This document shows, one piece after another, positions 12,262-23,464 of a DNA stretch of 64,000 nt. The stretch covers positions 32,808,129-32,872,128 of the forward strand of contig NW_024037059.1 of the NCBI RefSeq assembly GCF_015706575.1. The letters are read 5' to 3'. The DNA is from Patiria miniata. Taxonomy: Eukaryota > Echinodermata > Asteroidea > Valvatida > Asterinidae. Made by a program: the position numbers and the translations under genes. Below the pieces are notes generated by a model. The model made no database searches. It was not told the origin of the DNA and saw only the letters and a program-made list of their open reading frames with translations. The first letter of the stretch is position 1. Every line of letters starts with the position of its first letter.

Positions 12262-12698
12262 CCACTCATCAACGTGGCCACATTCTGGATCTTCTGATCA
12301 CACGTTCTGATGATGATAATCTACTCTCTAACATTCATATTGAGGACGGAATCTCAGACCACTTTGCAATGTTTTTTAGTCTACCCTTCCAAAAGCCAAC
12401 TATGCCCACGAAAACTGTTGTCTCTAGGAAACTTTGTTCAATCGATGTGAATGTTTTCTCCAACGATATCCATGCTCATCGGCTTGCCGAATCATGCTCT
12501 GAGGTAGATGTGAATACTGGAGTCGAATTGTACAACACCACTCTGCGTAACATCTTGAATAAGCATGCACCCGCTACAACAAGAACTGTTAAACTTCGTC
12601 CCAACACCAGCTGGTGTAGCAACGTAGTTTATGAGGCAATTTGCAAGCGAAGACTTCTGGAACGTAAGTGGCAAAATTCAAGACTTGAAATTGATTGA
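12262..12698 (+). pseudogene. LINE endonuclease C-terminal part and linker
   Basis: The frame starting near 12263 gives HQRGHILDLLITRSDDDN, then DGISDHFAMFF, the closing motif of apurinic-type endonucleases (His, Leu-Asp-Leu, Ser-Asp-His). It then runs into the linker before the reverse transcriptase and ends in a TGA at 12696-12698. The N-terminal catalytic part of the nuclease is absent. Confidence 0.8.
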
Positions 12699-12843
12699 CA
12701 AATTTACTGTCAACAACAACAACATACCATATCTCTGATTCGTTCAGTTAAACATAAGCACTACTGCAGAATTGTTGAGAAGTGCTCTGGTGATCAGAAG
12801 CAGCTCTTCAGTGTGGTAAATCAACAAGAATACGGTTTCATCA

Positions 12844-13808
12844 TTGCCGTCACATGACTGTGAATTATCCCTTGCAAATCGACTCAGCCAGTTTTTCACA
12901 TCAAAGGTGTTAACGATTCGGAACAGTCTGATGCTCACTCCAGTGTCTCCTCGGACTGTTTTACTGCAACCACCTCCATCGTTGACATTGCCACTTCTTA
13001 AGTCAACCTCTCCTGAGGAAATTAGAGCACTCCTCGCAAAAGCACCAACAAAATCATGCGAGTTAGATCCCATACCCACGTCACTTCTAAAGCAATGTGA
13101 TGAAGCCATCATACCTGCCATTGCAAACATTGTTAATCAAAGTCTGCAATGTGGTGTTGTACCTTCATCAATGAAATGTGCTCTTGTACGACCGCTCCTA
13201 AAGAAGCTGAATCTGGACGTGGACAATCTGAGCAACTATCGCCCTGTGTCCAATCTTATGTACATCTCCAAACTGCTTGAACGTGTTGCTTTCTCCAGAC
13301 TTTCAGTGTTTCTCTGTACGAACAACCTTCTGGATAACCGCCAGTCTGCTTATCGCCAGCATCACAGCGTTGAGACACTTCTTGCTCACTTGTCCACCAC
13401 ATTCTTCAGCAGTTTGACAGGGGCAGAGTTACTGCCACCGTGCTGTTAGATTTGTCATCTGCCTTTGACACAGTAGATCATAACATTCTAATAAATCGAT
13501 TATCTGCTCTCGGTGTCACAGGCACAGCTCTACAATGGTTCCAATCGTATCTCACTAATCGTCATCAATCAGTGTGCATCAACAACACAAAATCTTCTCC
13601 GACTCTTCTTGCTTGTGGTGTCCCGCAGGGGTCTGTCGGTGGTCCTTTGCTGTTCTCTATCTACACCAGTCCAATCGGCAAAATAATCCAGAGACATGGC
13701 ATCCAGTATCATTGTTATGCAGATGACAACTCTACATGTCCTTTGATCCGGTACAATCCAGTGCATCATCTGCCATCGCCAACCTTGAAGCATGTATTGA
13801 TGAGATAA
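12844..13808 (+). pseudogene. LINE reverse transcriptase, frameshifted
   Basis: 12844-13449 encodes the fingers region (TSPEEIRALLAKAPTKSCEL, then ISKLLERV and NRQSAYRQHHSVETLL). A frameshift near 13440 passes to 13440-13808, with the palm motifs LLDLSSAFDTVDHN, CGVPQGSVGGPLLFSIY and HCYADD, the catalytic YADD box. Another frameshift lies just after YADD, near 13730. The sequence order and motifs fit the L2 clade. Confidence 0.88.
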
Positions 13809-14552
13809 GAACATGGACAACTGCCAATACTCTGAAGCTGAATGATGCAAAATCAGACTTCATCTTATTTGGCTCCAAGCATAATCTCAATAAAATCAAC
13901 ATCTCATCAATACGGATCGGTTCTGCTGACATCACCCCCTTCGCTCACATGCCGCAACCTTGGAGTAATTTTTGATTCCCAGCTGACATTCAACGACCAT
14001 ATCTCCAGCATATCCAAATCAGTCAGATTTCATCTGCGCAATCTTGGATTTATTCGCCGATATTTGAACCGTACAGCGACTGAACAACTTGTACATGCAT
14101 TGATTTCATCTCGTCTGGATTTCTGCAATTCACTCCTCTACAACATTCCGCAATATCAACTAAACAGGCTCCAGCGACTTCAGAACGCTGCAGCTAGATT
14201 AGTTACGCTGACCAAGCGCTCCGGACATATTAGCCCAGTGCTGAGGTCTCTTCAATGGTTGCCCGTATGTGATCGGATATCATTCAAGATTTTGCTGCTG
14301 GCTTCCAATACACTTAGTGGACTGGCACCAGAGTACCTCATTGATGCCTTACCGAGATACTTACCCGCACGGAACCTGCGCTCTTCGGAATTGATCAAAC
14401 TTGTTGTCCCTCGCACCTATCGTTCATGGGGTACTCGTGCATTCCAACACTCTGCAGCATCCCTTTGGAACAATCTTCCTTCACACATAAGTTCAGCAGA
14501 CTCAACTAACCAGTTCAAGAGAGCACTTAAGACTCATTTATTTGCTAAGTAA
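13736..14552 (+). pseudogene. LINE post-RT and C-terminal domain
   Basis: 13736-13950 continues after YADD with a helical segment (LEACIDEIRTWTTANTLKLN), and a frameshift near 13945 leads into 13842-14552. That frame gives the thumb and C-terminal region: NLGVIFDSQLTFNDHISSI, SRLDFCNSLLYNIP, LQRLQNAAARLVT, LQWLPVCDRISFKILLLA and the ending FKRALKTHLF. This is the standard ending of L2 polyproteins. Confidence 0.88.
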
Positions 14553-15460
14553 TACTTGTCACATTAGAATTGTCATTGATTTTGGGATCAGACTAAATCT
14601 GCTTGTCTGTTATGATCATTTTATTCGTTCGATGTGTCCAGTTGTTTTTATTGGCAAATTGTATATTTTATACAATATATCAATTTTATGTGTGTTTGTA
14701 TAATGCTTATATATGTGTATGTATTTTTTTTTTTTTTATATTTTTTTTTAGATGCTTTAGATGTATATGATTTGTTTCTTCCCATATGATTCCTTACTGT
14801 AAAAATTGCAGTTTTTCTTTGTTTTTAAAGGGGGTGCATATATAGTTTTTCCTAAGTAATATCTGTCATATGTATTTGGTTTCATCACTAGCATTTTGCT
14901 TGTCCTGATATATTTTCAATTCTTTCGGTCAATGTCTCTATGGGTTGGTAATTTGTTTGTGTATAATATTTGTATGTGTATATAATGTGTGTATTTTTTG
15001 GATACTTTTATATTTTTTGGATTGTGCGTTTATTAAGTTTTTCTATTTTACTATTTTTATCTTTGACATTTTTATTCCTTGTATCGACTTTTTCAAACAT
15101 TTTAACGTTACAGTTACTCTTTTTTTTTTATATATCATGCTATAGTATTAGTTTATTTTTTTTTAAACTTGTATAGCGCCTTAAGCGTCTTTTTTAGACG
15201 GATTTTGGCGCTATATAAATGTTCTCTATTATTATTATCATGTTGGAATTGCGTCAATGCAGCTTGTGAAATATTGTCCAATTACATGATATACCAATGG
15301 ATGCGGAACGCGCAAAATCTGAGACAAACAAACTGAACGTACAAAATCCATTCGTGGCCAACTCGCAAACAGCGATAGATCAATTGTTACACTATAACAG
15401 GGTACTATAAGACAGGATTTCCATTTACACAAATCTGTAGCCTATACGACGGACTCGTAT

Positions 15461-16705
15461 TCAAGTCACCAAACATCAAGTCCGAGCTTGAGTCACCTCT
15501 TCCGAGTCCCGAGTCATCTAGGTGAAGTCCGAATCATGAGTCACAAAGGTCGAGTCTGAGTCACAAGTCACCTTTAATATTTACGGGAAATAAATTTATA
15601 GGTACAGGTGAAACCTAACAATGTAAATGATTAAATTGTTCACAGCTTTTCTCTCATTTATTACAGGTCAAAAAAGCACGGCACCAGTGTCTGGAAAGGA
15701 TACTCTGGGACCAAACACTATCAAACTTGCATTTACGCAATATCAAGTTGACGATGGGGTACATTTTTCGATACATTGATTTCCCAAATCAATATCGGAA
15801 ACAAGCCAGCTGCATGCAATGTGTATGTTCAGTACTTAGATGCATTTCTTCTGCTAGGCACAGACTGTACGCTTGCTCAGGAGAGGACTGTCTTCAAAAT
15901 AATTCATAATTAAATTGTTGACAAAAATTTGGTCAAGTCTCGAGTCACACAGGCAGTGTTGGAGTCGAGTCCTCAAATCCAAGTACAGGGTACTCCAAGT
16001 ACTTTAGGGGCGAGTCCAGGGCCGAGTCCAAGTATACTGTGAAGAGTCAGAGTCCAAAGCACCGAGTACGAGTACATTAAAGGCTGAGTACTGGGCCAAG
16101 TCCGAGTACCCAAGTCTGTGTCCGAGTCCGAGTACAATACCATAATATTTAAAAATCCTGAAATGGCCTTACTGGTAACTATGAAGTGGCGAGTGGACAT
16201 AAAAAGCATGCGCTTGGGCTACTCCCAATTCACGAATCCTCAGAGCTTCAACTTTGAATGTTAGTACCATTGGGGAGGTGGGAACTAGACTAGGAAAAAC
16301 ATTCCTTGTACCCAGCACACGGTATAAGGCCGTATTACAGACTGCAACCGTGCCACCGTGCTAGCGTTGCATTCCAGGTTGAGCTATGGAATTGATTTAT
16401 ACTCTCGAGTACTGGAATTGAGTGCGGAGTACCAAACAATCAAGTTCATGCAAAATTTGAGTACAAAGAATCAAGTATGGGCCAAGTCCAAATAATTGTC
16501 GAGTACTGATCGTCGAGTACGGGCAGAGTACTTGCGTGTACTCCAGTTGTACTTGAGTACGAGTACTCCAATACTGCACGCCGGTCGCGTCCGAGTCCAA
16601 GTCCACAGGGTCGAGTCCGAGTCCGAGTCATATGTCATCATGTCTCGAGTTCGAGTCCGAGTCACACAAAATGGGACTCGAATTGTACTGAAGTCCGAGT
16701 CACGA
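15461..16705. repeat. GAGTCC/GAGTAC hexamer arrays
   Basis: Three blocks (about 15461-15575, 15930-16140 and 16390-16705) are built from degenerate hexamers GAGTCC, GAGTAC, CAAGTC and CCGAGT, separated by ordinary AT-rich sequence. One hexamer is two codons, so minus-strand frames read as Thr-Arg, Ser-Asp or Tyr-Ser repeats; this is not evidence for coding. Blocks do not align as simple tandem copies because GAGTCC and GAGTAC segments alternate. Confidence 0.75.
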
Positions 16706-18119
16706 GTCATACAAGTGTGCAATATGATCATGGCCTGATACAGAGAATGTGTTCGGAGCAAATCTTAAAACATGGCTCACTGACTGAACTCTTGAAATGG
16801 GTCAAATTTTGGAAACCGTTTTGTCAAAATGCTGCTTTTCACTATTTTTTAAAATTTATTTTCGGAACACAAAGCAGGTCTCGTTATATGACCCCCCTCC
16901 CCCTCCATTTCAATCCACCTGGTCTAGTTCATAATTCATTGATTATGCATTATTGTAGTTTGTACATCATTTGATACATAATCGCTTCATATTGGCTTGT
17001 TGCCCTTTTTTCCAGTAATCCAACAGGGGAACTTTGATCGTTCCAAAGTATTGATGCAAGAAAATATGATTCTGTCTTCTCACTGCAGTGAGTTAGTTTT
17101 TTGGTAAGAGTGGGAATAAGCGCATGAATTAATACTTCCAGTAACGTGTGAACACAGTATGGGATCTACAAAACTGATAATGTGTGTGAGGGGTGATGGC
17201 AGGAAGGCCATGCAAATTATGATGGACAACTATAACAGAGTTAAATGGGGATAGGTGGGGGTATGACAGTGCTTGTTATACTAGACATCTTAGCACATCT
17301 GTTCCATCCTGCTTGAGTTTCAAGAATGTTAGAATGATAATTGATACAACAAAACAATTAACAAAATTGACGAACAGATTACCAAATGCTGGAAAGTATG
17401 ATGTGGGTTATGCTTAGAGATAAATGCCAACCATACATTTCCATCTTTCTCTTGACATGCCATATAACCCCATCATGTACCATATCAGATTAGCAATCAG
17501 TCATTTAAAAGAGAAATGATCATCAATCCAGAAAAGCTGTTATATCCTTGTGCTATATAGTATGTTGCTATAACTAAAGAACTGCTACAAGCTACCTTTG
17601 AGTACCAAAGGAATATGCATCTTACTTCAACCTTGAAAAGAAACTCCCAGGGTTCACAAAGCCATTTCCCTAAATTGATGATGACTAATTTTGAATTAAA
17701 GAGAATATACAACATTTGCTTTTACTGTGATTTTCAGAAATGGATGGATTTCGCGGGTTAGTATTTTATAGCAAATATTGTTACACTGACTTGTTTGAAG
17801 TTTTGTGTTTGGAGATGCTGGAAAAACCAAGAAAGACAATCATGTTCTTGTATCTGGTTACCGACCACATTTAAGATGAAACAGACCAATTTATAGACAT
17901 CAAGGAATTATGAGGTCTGGGAACCAGTCTAGCTGGCTTGTACCCATTCATAGGAGTGTATTCAAATTGCAATCAAAATGCTGACAAACTAAATATGGTG
18001 AATTGGGGGCAGTACCGGTATTTAAAAAAAAAACATTTTTTTTCCCAACCGTGTTCGTCCGACCAGTGTTGGAAATTGATACAAAAATACCACTTTTTTT
18101 TTAAATGACGGCAAACCAG
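16706..18119. other. No gene seen
   Basis: AT-rich sequence without element ends. At 17720-17761 a good acceptor-like tract (gtgattttcag) is followed 19 bases later by a gttagt donor-like site around MDGFR; this may be a chance micro-exon. Otherwise nothing was recognised. Confidence 0.45.
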
Positions 18120-18601
18120 GTGCCATGTACTGGTAGGGGTGGGCACTTATGGGTAGTACAGAAACTGGGTACCCGATTGAAAAAAAAAATACAGGTACCC
18201 TGGTACCCGTTAAATAAACCAACGCCAAACATGCCAACATTCAAATCTCGGAAGTTGCTGTTGAGATTGTTTACAAAGGTTCTCACCATAGTACTACTGC
18301 ATCGGCGCATCAATACAGCAAGATACAAGTACAGTGAGCTTTAGAGCTTCACGGTGTAAACTGCAGCTTTCACGATCGTCATAAATGTGAAATATGTTTG
18401 GTTTTCCCACGTGGCCTGGTTTACATTTTAAAAATTCCCCACAAATGACCGCAAAACCTTTCTTTTTCAGTGTCTGAGAAGTCACTAAGTAATTTGTAAA
18501 GTTGGTTACGGGTACCCAATCCCATAATCTAGAACTGGTTCCTAAACATTAACGGTCGGGTACTCAGGTACCCGGTTCCGATGCACAGCCCTAGTGCCAT
18601 G
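18120..18601. mobile_element. hAT-type MITE with 8-bp target duplication
   Basis: The element spans about 18128-18593. Its right terminus (reverse complement) reads TAGGGCTGTGCATCGG and its left terminus TAGGGGTGGGCAC, typical hAT-like ends. The 8-bp duplication GTGCCATG is perfect at 18120-18127 and 18594-18601. Six extra bases (TACTGG) lie between the left duplication and the recognisable inverted repeat. GGGTACCC-like phrases recur inside, next to both ends. There is no transposase frame. Confidence 0.8.
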
Positions 18602-19140
18602 ATTTCACAGGATGTTTTAGATTACTATACCTCATACATATTCATGATCGAGAGCCAAACTCTCACTTGTCAATTCACCATCACATGCCAGATGTTATTC
18701 TTGCTGTTCACCAAACGCCCGAGCGAGGATTCACGCACAGGGTAAATACGCATGCGTAGTAGACTGACGCATGGGTTACCCGCTTTACAGAGCAATCAAG
18801 GAACTGTCGCCCTGGTGCAGTACGCACGCGCGAACATCGCCCAGGAGATATGCATGGTTGCACGGTTCGCGTAAATGTTAATTTCCAGAGCTCAATGATG
18901 CCGTACTGGAGAAAATTTATGGACCGTGTAAAGATGTCTCCTGACCAGAGAAAGTTGTACACAAACAACTGTATTTACAACTGTAGTAACTGTATTATAT
19001 TGCAAACGAACCGAACTAGTAATTGAAGTTGAGCAACAATATTCTTGTGGTGAGCTGTACAAGACAAGTTTCCAAGAATTTTGTTTTAGGTGCATATACA
19101 AAACAAAATCGGCAACTGAATATGTATGAAGTATAGTAAA
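18602..19140. other. No gene seen
   Basis: A CpG-rich stretch at 18715-18860 is followed by AT-rich sequence. No coding or element signature was recognised. Confidence 0.45.
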
Positions 19141-19308
19141 ACAAATATAACATGGTTTATTTCGGGTGGACAGTCGATATTAGCTCCCCTCGGTATTGGA
19201 AGTTGACAAACTAGTTCCCTCGGCTTCGCCTCAGGAACTAGTTTGTCAATTTCCAATACCTCGGGGAGTGAATATCGACTGTCCACCCTCAAACCATGTT
19301 ATATTTGT
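19141..19308. mobile_element. Near-palindromic fold-back MITE
   Basis: Two arms of about 75 bases are inverted copies: the left starts ACAAATATAACATGG and the right ends CCATGTTATATTTGT. They surround a short centre near ggcttcgcc. The arms contain tcgatatt/aatatcga and actagttcc/ggaactagt pairs. Such fully palindromic elements are non-autonomous DNA transposons. No unambiguous target duplication was seen. Confidence 0.75.
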
Positions 19309-20520
19309 ATACTGTCACCCACTAACAGTCCAGTGGGGTATTTCATAATAATTTGGTAGTTTTGATTTTTGATGTCTGCAAATGTGGTATATTGCCTTTA
19401 ACTATTAATTAGCACATTTTTGTTATCAACTAAAGCATGCTTTACTGACAAGCAAAAAAGACTGTAAATTTAATACTATTTTGAGTGACCTTTTCGATTT
19501 TTAAATCTGTTTGATGAGAATTTCCTCAAAATGAATCCACTCAAAACATAGAGTCACACTTATGAGCAGTATGAATTGAAACGCTCTTCTTGAAAACCAG
19601 GGAACATTGTCAGGTAACATCACATGATTATTGAACAATACCAACTGCCTGCTGCAATCAAACCAACACAACACATTCATATATTCCGTTGATTGTTTTC
19701 CACTGACTGTTCTTCTAGCCAGTTGATGGATTTCCTCCATTAGTACCAATATTTGAGTAAATAAGCTGCTTGCAGAATTGCAATGGCTGTAATGTATTCT
19801 TGTTACAACTGAGTGGTGTGTCAGTAAACAGAGGCAGTTGGTAGGAGACACATTAAATGAGATAAATATGAAGTACCTCTGGCTCCTGGTGACCAGGCAA
19901 GCAACAAAAAGCAAAACACAATAGAAATGGGTTAATTTTCACCTTGGGTATTGGTAACAAGAGCACTCAGAGCAACCCTTGCAAATTATTCTGAACTCAA
20001 CCTTCATAAACCAAACATAATAAGCTGGAATATAAGTTTGTTATCTTTACACTTGTTTAGTATCGAACCCCGATTATTTAGCAAGTTTTAACAATAAAAT
20101 CATCTTTCTTTCCCTGTGTCTGGTAGGTCATGCAAACAAGACCAAATAAAGTTGGTCCCCTCAACATATTGACAGATTACAAACAGTTCCCACAATCTAG
20201 GCAGAATCCATACCCCAAATTCAGCAGAATTTTTCAAAACATTTTGAACCTACACATACTCCTTTTGGCAATCAATTACATTTACACACATGGGTGATAC
20301 TGTGATTCTCTCTTGAAATATAGCATACACAGGGTGAGTAAAAAAGAAAGAAAGAAGGAAACCCTAAATGTCAGGACCACTTTTGTTTAATGAAGTTCTG
20401 CATATAGCACTTTCAAAATCTAAGATACGAAAGCCCAAATAATAAGCTTTCTTTTAGTACAAGAATCATTCATATCACTCATGTACTTTTAAAGTTACGT
20501 AAGTTTGCACACAAGCACAG
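19309..20520. other. No recognised gene; one long minus-strand frame
   Basis: A 137-codon minus-strand open frame (19501-19914) has no recognisable domain and a Cys/Phe/Leu-rich composition. It could be chance or untranslated sequence. A short AAAG-type microsatellite lies near 20340. Confidence 0.4.
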
Positions 20521-20670
20521 TTTTAAACTTCTGTCCAAGGATCACCAAAAAAAGGCCTGTGTTCCTTCAGCAAAAAGGAAACAATTCACATACATCCCTA
20601 TCTGAATTGTTTTGGTTTTTCTGAAAGAACACTTACCATTTTTTTGTGATCCGTGGACAGAACTTTAAAA
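20521..20670. repeat. Imperfect 150-bp inverted repeat
   Basis: The arms carry aacttctgtccaaggatcac and gtgatccgtggacagaactt, with further pairing of tgtgttc/gaacac toward the centre. It looks like a small fold-back MITE. It is too long and too imperfect for a microRNA precursor. Confidence 0.55.
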
Positions 20671-20832
20671 TGGTGTTTGTGTTCGAAAGAACACCAAGGC
20701 CTATATGTGGTATAGTGTACTGCATGTAAGTCAATCAATATCAAATTCTCTAGCAATTGCATAAGCTAGGTTATCAAACGTGGCTACAAAAAGGGCAGGA
20801 AGGCAAATTATTCTCAAGAAGAGAATCTCTTT

Positions 20833-21200
20833 ATGGCAGACAAGTATGAGGAATTAAAAGATATCATTGATGCCAAGCATAAGGATGCAAACACTACCAA
20901 GAAAAAGAAAGATGCATGGGCAGCCACTCTAAGCCAACAGTGTGCAAGATTTCCACAGGTTGAAAGATCATAGGATGATTTACAATTATCTTTATTATCC
21001 AAATTAAAATCTGAGTCAAGAGAATGCCTGTCAAGAAGGCAACCAGAGCGGGAAAACTACCTAAAGAGCAAATTATGGCACAACAAAAAATCCACGACTT
21101 TTGCGAAGAAATACTGAAGCTAGAAATTGAACTGTTACATGTAAAACGCCAAGTAGGACAGTTAACTGTGCATAATGAAGATAGAGTGTTCTTAAGTCTG
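20833..21200 (+). pseudogene. Broken Myb/SANT-like DNA-binding protein gene
   Basis: From ATG at 20833 the frame reads MADKYEELKDIIDAKHKDAN, then a Lys-rich stretch, DAWAATLSQQ and FPQVERS, resembling the first helices of Myb/SANT-like domains such as those in NAIF1/MSANTD-type and Harbinger-associated proteins. A TAG at 20971-20973 interrupts it. The same frame then continues LQLSLLSKLKSESREC, like the third helix of the domain. After a frameshift near 21100 another frame gives EEILKLEIELLHVKRQ, a coiled coil like the C-terminal helix of these proteins. The pieces are in the right order with no introns, so it is probably a decayed retrocopy or a transposon-borne Myb gene. Confidence 0.5.
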
Positions 21201-21304
21201 TAAATAGCTTACAGCTCATAACTTAAAGTATTAACGTGCTGAAAATCAAATACCACTTTGATGTTATCAAGGAAATCAAGTATTTTGCCGGGCAACCTAT
21301 TTTT

Positions 21305-21380
21305 ATCCCCCTGGCTGTAAGCCGGAGGGGGATATTGCGATAGCGTATTTCTTCTGTGTGTATGTGCGTGCTTATGTCTG
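21305..21380 (-). repeat. Terminal hairpin with TG-rich microsatellite (copy 1 of a pair)
   Basis: A 29-base hairpin (CCCCCTGGC, loop tgtaa, GCCGGAGGGGG within at...at) is the exact reverse complement of 34829-34857. It is followed by gatattgcgatagcg and a TG-rich run near 21355-21372. This is the end module of a repeat family, here on the minus strand. Confidence 0.7.
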
Positions 21381-21714
21381 GGCGTGTTCATCTACATGTA
21401 TTCAAACCGTGGACGAAAAATTCCAGAGAACAAAAGAGAACAATATCGTCTACGATTCCCAGCATACGTCCGCGATTGGGGTCGTGTACAAAACCTATGG
21501 GAGTCTTCCTAAAAAGTTAGAGTACAAACATTAAAGGGACAATAGGACGTCCACGATCGACGATGTGAATGCGCTTGTATGTGCGAGTTTGTCTTACAGT
21601 CACTATGTGGAAATGTGAACAAAAGATGTCCACATAATGCAGGTTGTGTTGAAGTTATGTGGACTAAGCCGTTCCCAGTGATTGCCAATTCAATTCCTAT
21701 ATCATAGAAGACAT

Positions 21715-22160
21715 GCTTTCCATGGGATGGTATGACATACCTCGCAGTTCGTCTTTGTTAAGTGGCTTATCTTGTTGATGTTAATTTTTGTATATGGATC
21801 CCATATAACACTGCAGTATTCTAGCCGTGGAGGAACTAAGGCAGTATATGCACGTTCCTTGAGCTCCTTGGAGCAGTGGTTTTAGTTGCGACGGACGAGA
21901 CCTAAAATCCTGTTGGCGTTACTTGTAATTTTATAAATATGTTTGGTCCATGAAAGTTTTTGTGAGAAGTAGAGGCCCAGATAGGAGTGTTCTGAAACAG
22001 CTGTTTGTAGGTGGACTCGATGTTGTTACGAAGAAGGGATATGGTCATGCTGTGGCATTTCTCGACGTTAAACTGCATGTGCCACTTGTCAGCCCATGAC
22101 TTTCAACTGTTGAGATCTTGTTGTAGTATGGCATTATCTTCAGCAGTGGAGATTGTTCTA
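21715..22160 (-). mobile_element. LINE reverse-transcriptase fragment
   Basis: On the minus strand, from about 22150 downward, one frame gives AEDNAILQQDLNS, a stop, then SWADKWHMQFNVEKCHSMTI, and further on PRLEYCSVIWDPYTKIN. These are the post-palm motifs (WxxxWxMxFNxxKC and RxxLEYxxxxWxP) of CR1/Jockey-group LINEs. Stops and frameshifts separate them. No ends were identified. It is unrelated in strand and sequence to the L2 element at 12-15 kb. Confidence 0.7.
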
Positions 22161-23464
22161 TAGAGTTAACATAACCAGGTTACTAGTGCAGTACTCACAC
22201 CAACAGATTCCAACAAACCCTGGTGTTGGAGTTTGACTGGATGGGGATTGTTAGGGTTAAAGATGCAGAACTGGCACTGATAGTTTTCTTGGAACACCAC
22301 TTGAAGCCCATGTACTCTTTGCAGCCAGTACTGCAGCGACATCTGAAAAGTCTGCTGCTTGGAAGGACAATTTGATAGCATCTAAGCAAACAGATAAGGA
22401 CTGTCTGGATCTGGATGAAGTGTCTTGGGGATTGGTTGTACCAGAAGGTCTGGATATTTGGAAAGACAAGTGGTGGGTGGATAATGAGAACCAGGAGGCA
22501 AGAAAAAGCATTAGAGGGACTCACAATAAGTCAATCACCCAGTTACATGTAGATGTAACGGCACATATATGGTATGCTGAAGACACAGGACTGCAACTAA
22601 CCCCTTGGTGATACTGGTAACGATATGGGGGTGCAGCGCAAAGGCCAGGGTACACAAATAGGCTTCCATCAGGCCCAGGAATGTGGCCCACTAACCCAGA
22701 GGGAGAGTTTGCCAGACAGTAGCCAATGTTTCTATTCGGAAGTGATTTGGTTGAATGAAAGCACTATTAAGGGACCAAAGGTTGATGATTGGTGGTCAAA
22801 TGCCCGACTTCTTTGAAGCCAGGATGAAAATCGAAGAGAAAACCATGACTGTGTTTTGAAGAGGAACCATGGTTTTCTTGTCTTTAGAGGTATAATTTCC
22901 TACTCCAGGCAATTCCGCTAATGGAACATAAATTTGATGTCCTGTGTAATCACTGTCCCTTGGGTCCACGCAATCGTTGTGATTTGAAGGAACATGTTTA
23001 TCTGTAGGACACTGTTTAAGTAGATGTGAGCGTCATGATGCCGGAAGTCAGGCTTGGCTGTAGCCCAGTTGAAAGGGTGGCTTGCCCTGACAGACTGGGT
23101 AGTGTAAGAGTGACAAAAACCCACTTGATTGCTCCTTTTCCAGTTGTCTGTGCACGCAAAACAGATGATTTACCTGAGGGTTGATTCTTCTATTCTTTCC
23201 TCTGTCTCCAGGTATTTGGCTTCTTTCAGCCTAAACGTCACCAAACTCACTATCAAATACATGTAAGCCACTGTCAATGAGGATTAGTTCTTTATAATGT
23301 GCTCTTTGGATCCCAGGGAAGGCCAGAAAGGTTAAGTACTAACAATGGGTGCAACAAGGAAGTGAAGTTGCTACCCCAGTATCAAACTCTCATAGGTATA
23401 AGCCTAAACAAGTCGTCCAAATAACTGGCTGTATAGAAGGGATGAAAGGGATGTGGGTTTGGAA

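Larger units (their letters stand above)
12262..15237 (+). mobile_element. L2-clade LINE, 5'-truncated and decayed
   Basis: The element keeps the end of an apurinic endonuclease domain, a reverse transcriptase, the C-terminal domain and a 3' UTR. The 3' end at about 15173-15237 has the typical L2-like terminus: a short stem around gcgcc...ggcgc, the phrase ggcgctatataaatg, and a short (ATT)n tail. The 5' end is missing, as expected from incomplete reverse transcription. Several frameshifts and stops separate the coding pieces, so it cannot move by itself. Confidence 0.9.

Noticed and set aside
16397-16761. Thr-Arg and Ser-Asp repeat proteins on the minus strand
   Set aside because: They are direct readings of the GAGTCC hexamer array in different frames.
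19501-19914. 137-codon minus-strand open frame
   Set aside because: No domain, no splice sites of note and an unusual Cys/Phe content; probably chance.
20521-20670. MicroRNA-like hairpin
   Set aside because: The arms are too long and contain large mismatched regions; the repeat is better explained as a fold-back MITE.
23174-23230. Minus-strand 57-base exon candidate reading LKEAKYLETEERIEESTLR
   Set aside because: It lies between two parts of a DIRS relic and is purine-rich, and splice-like ends are common by chance. No neighbour in phase was found.
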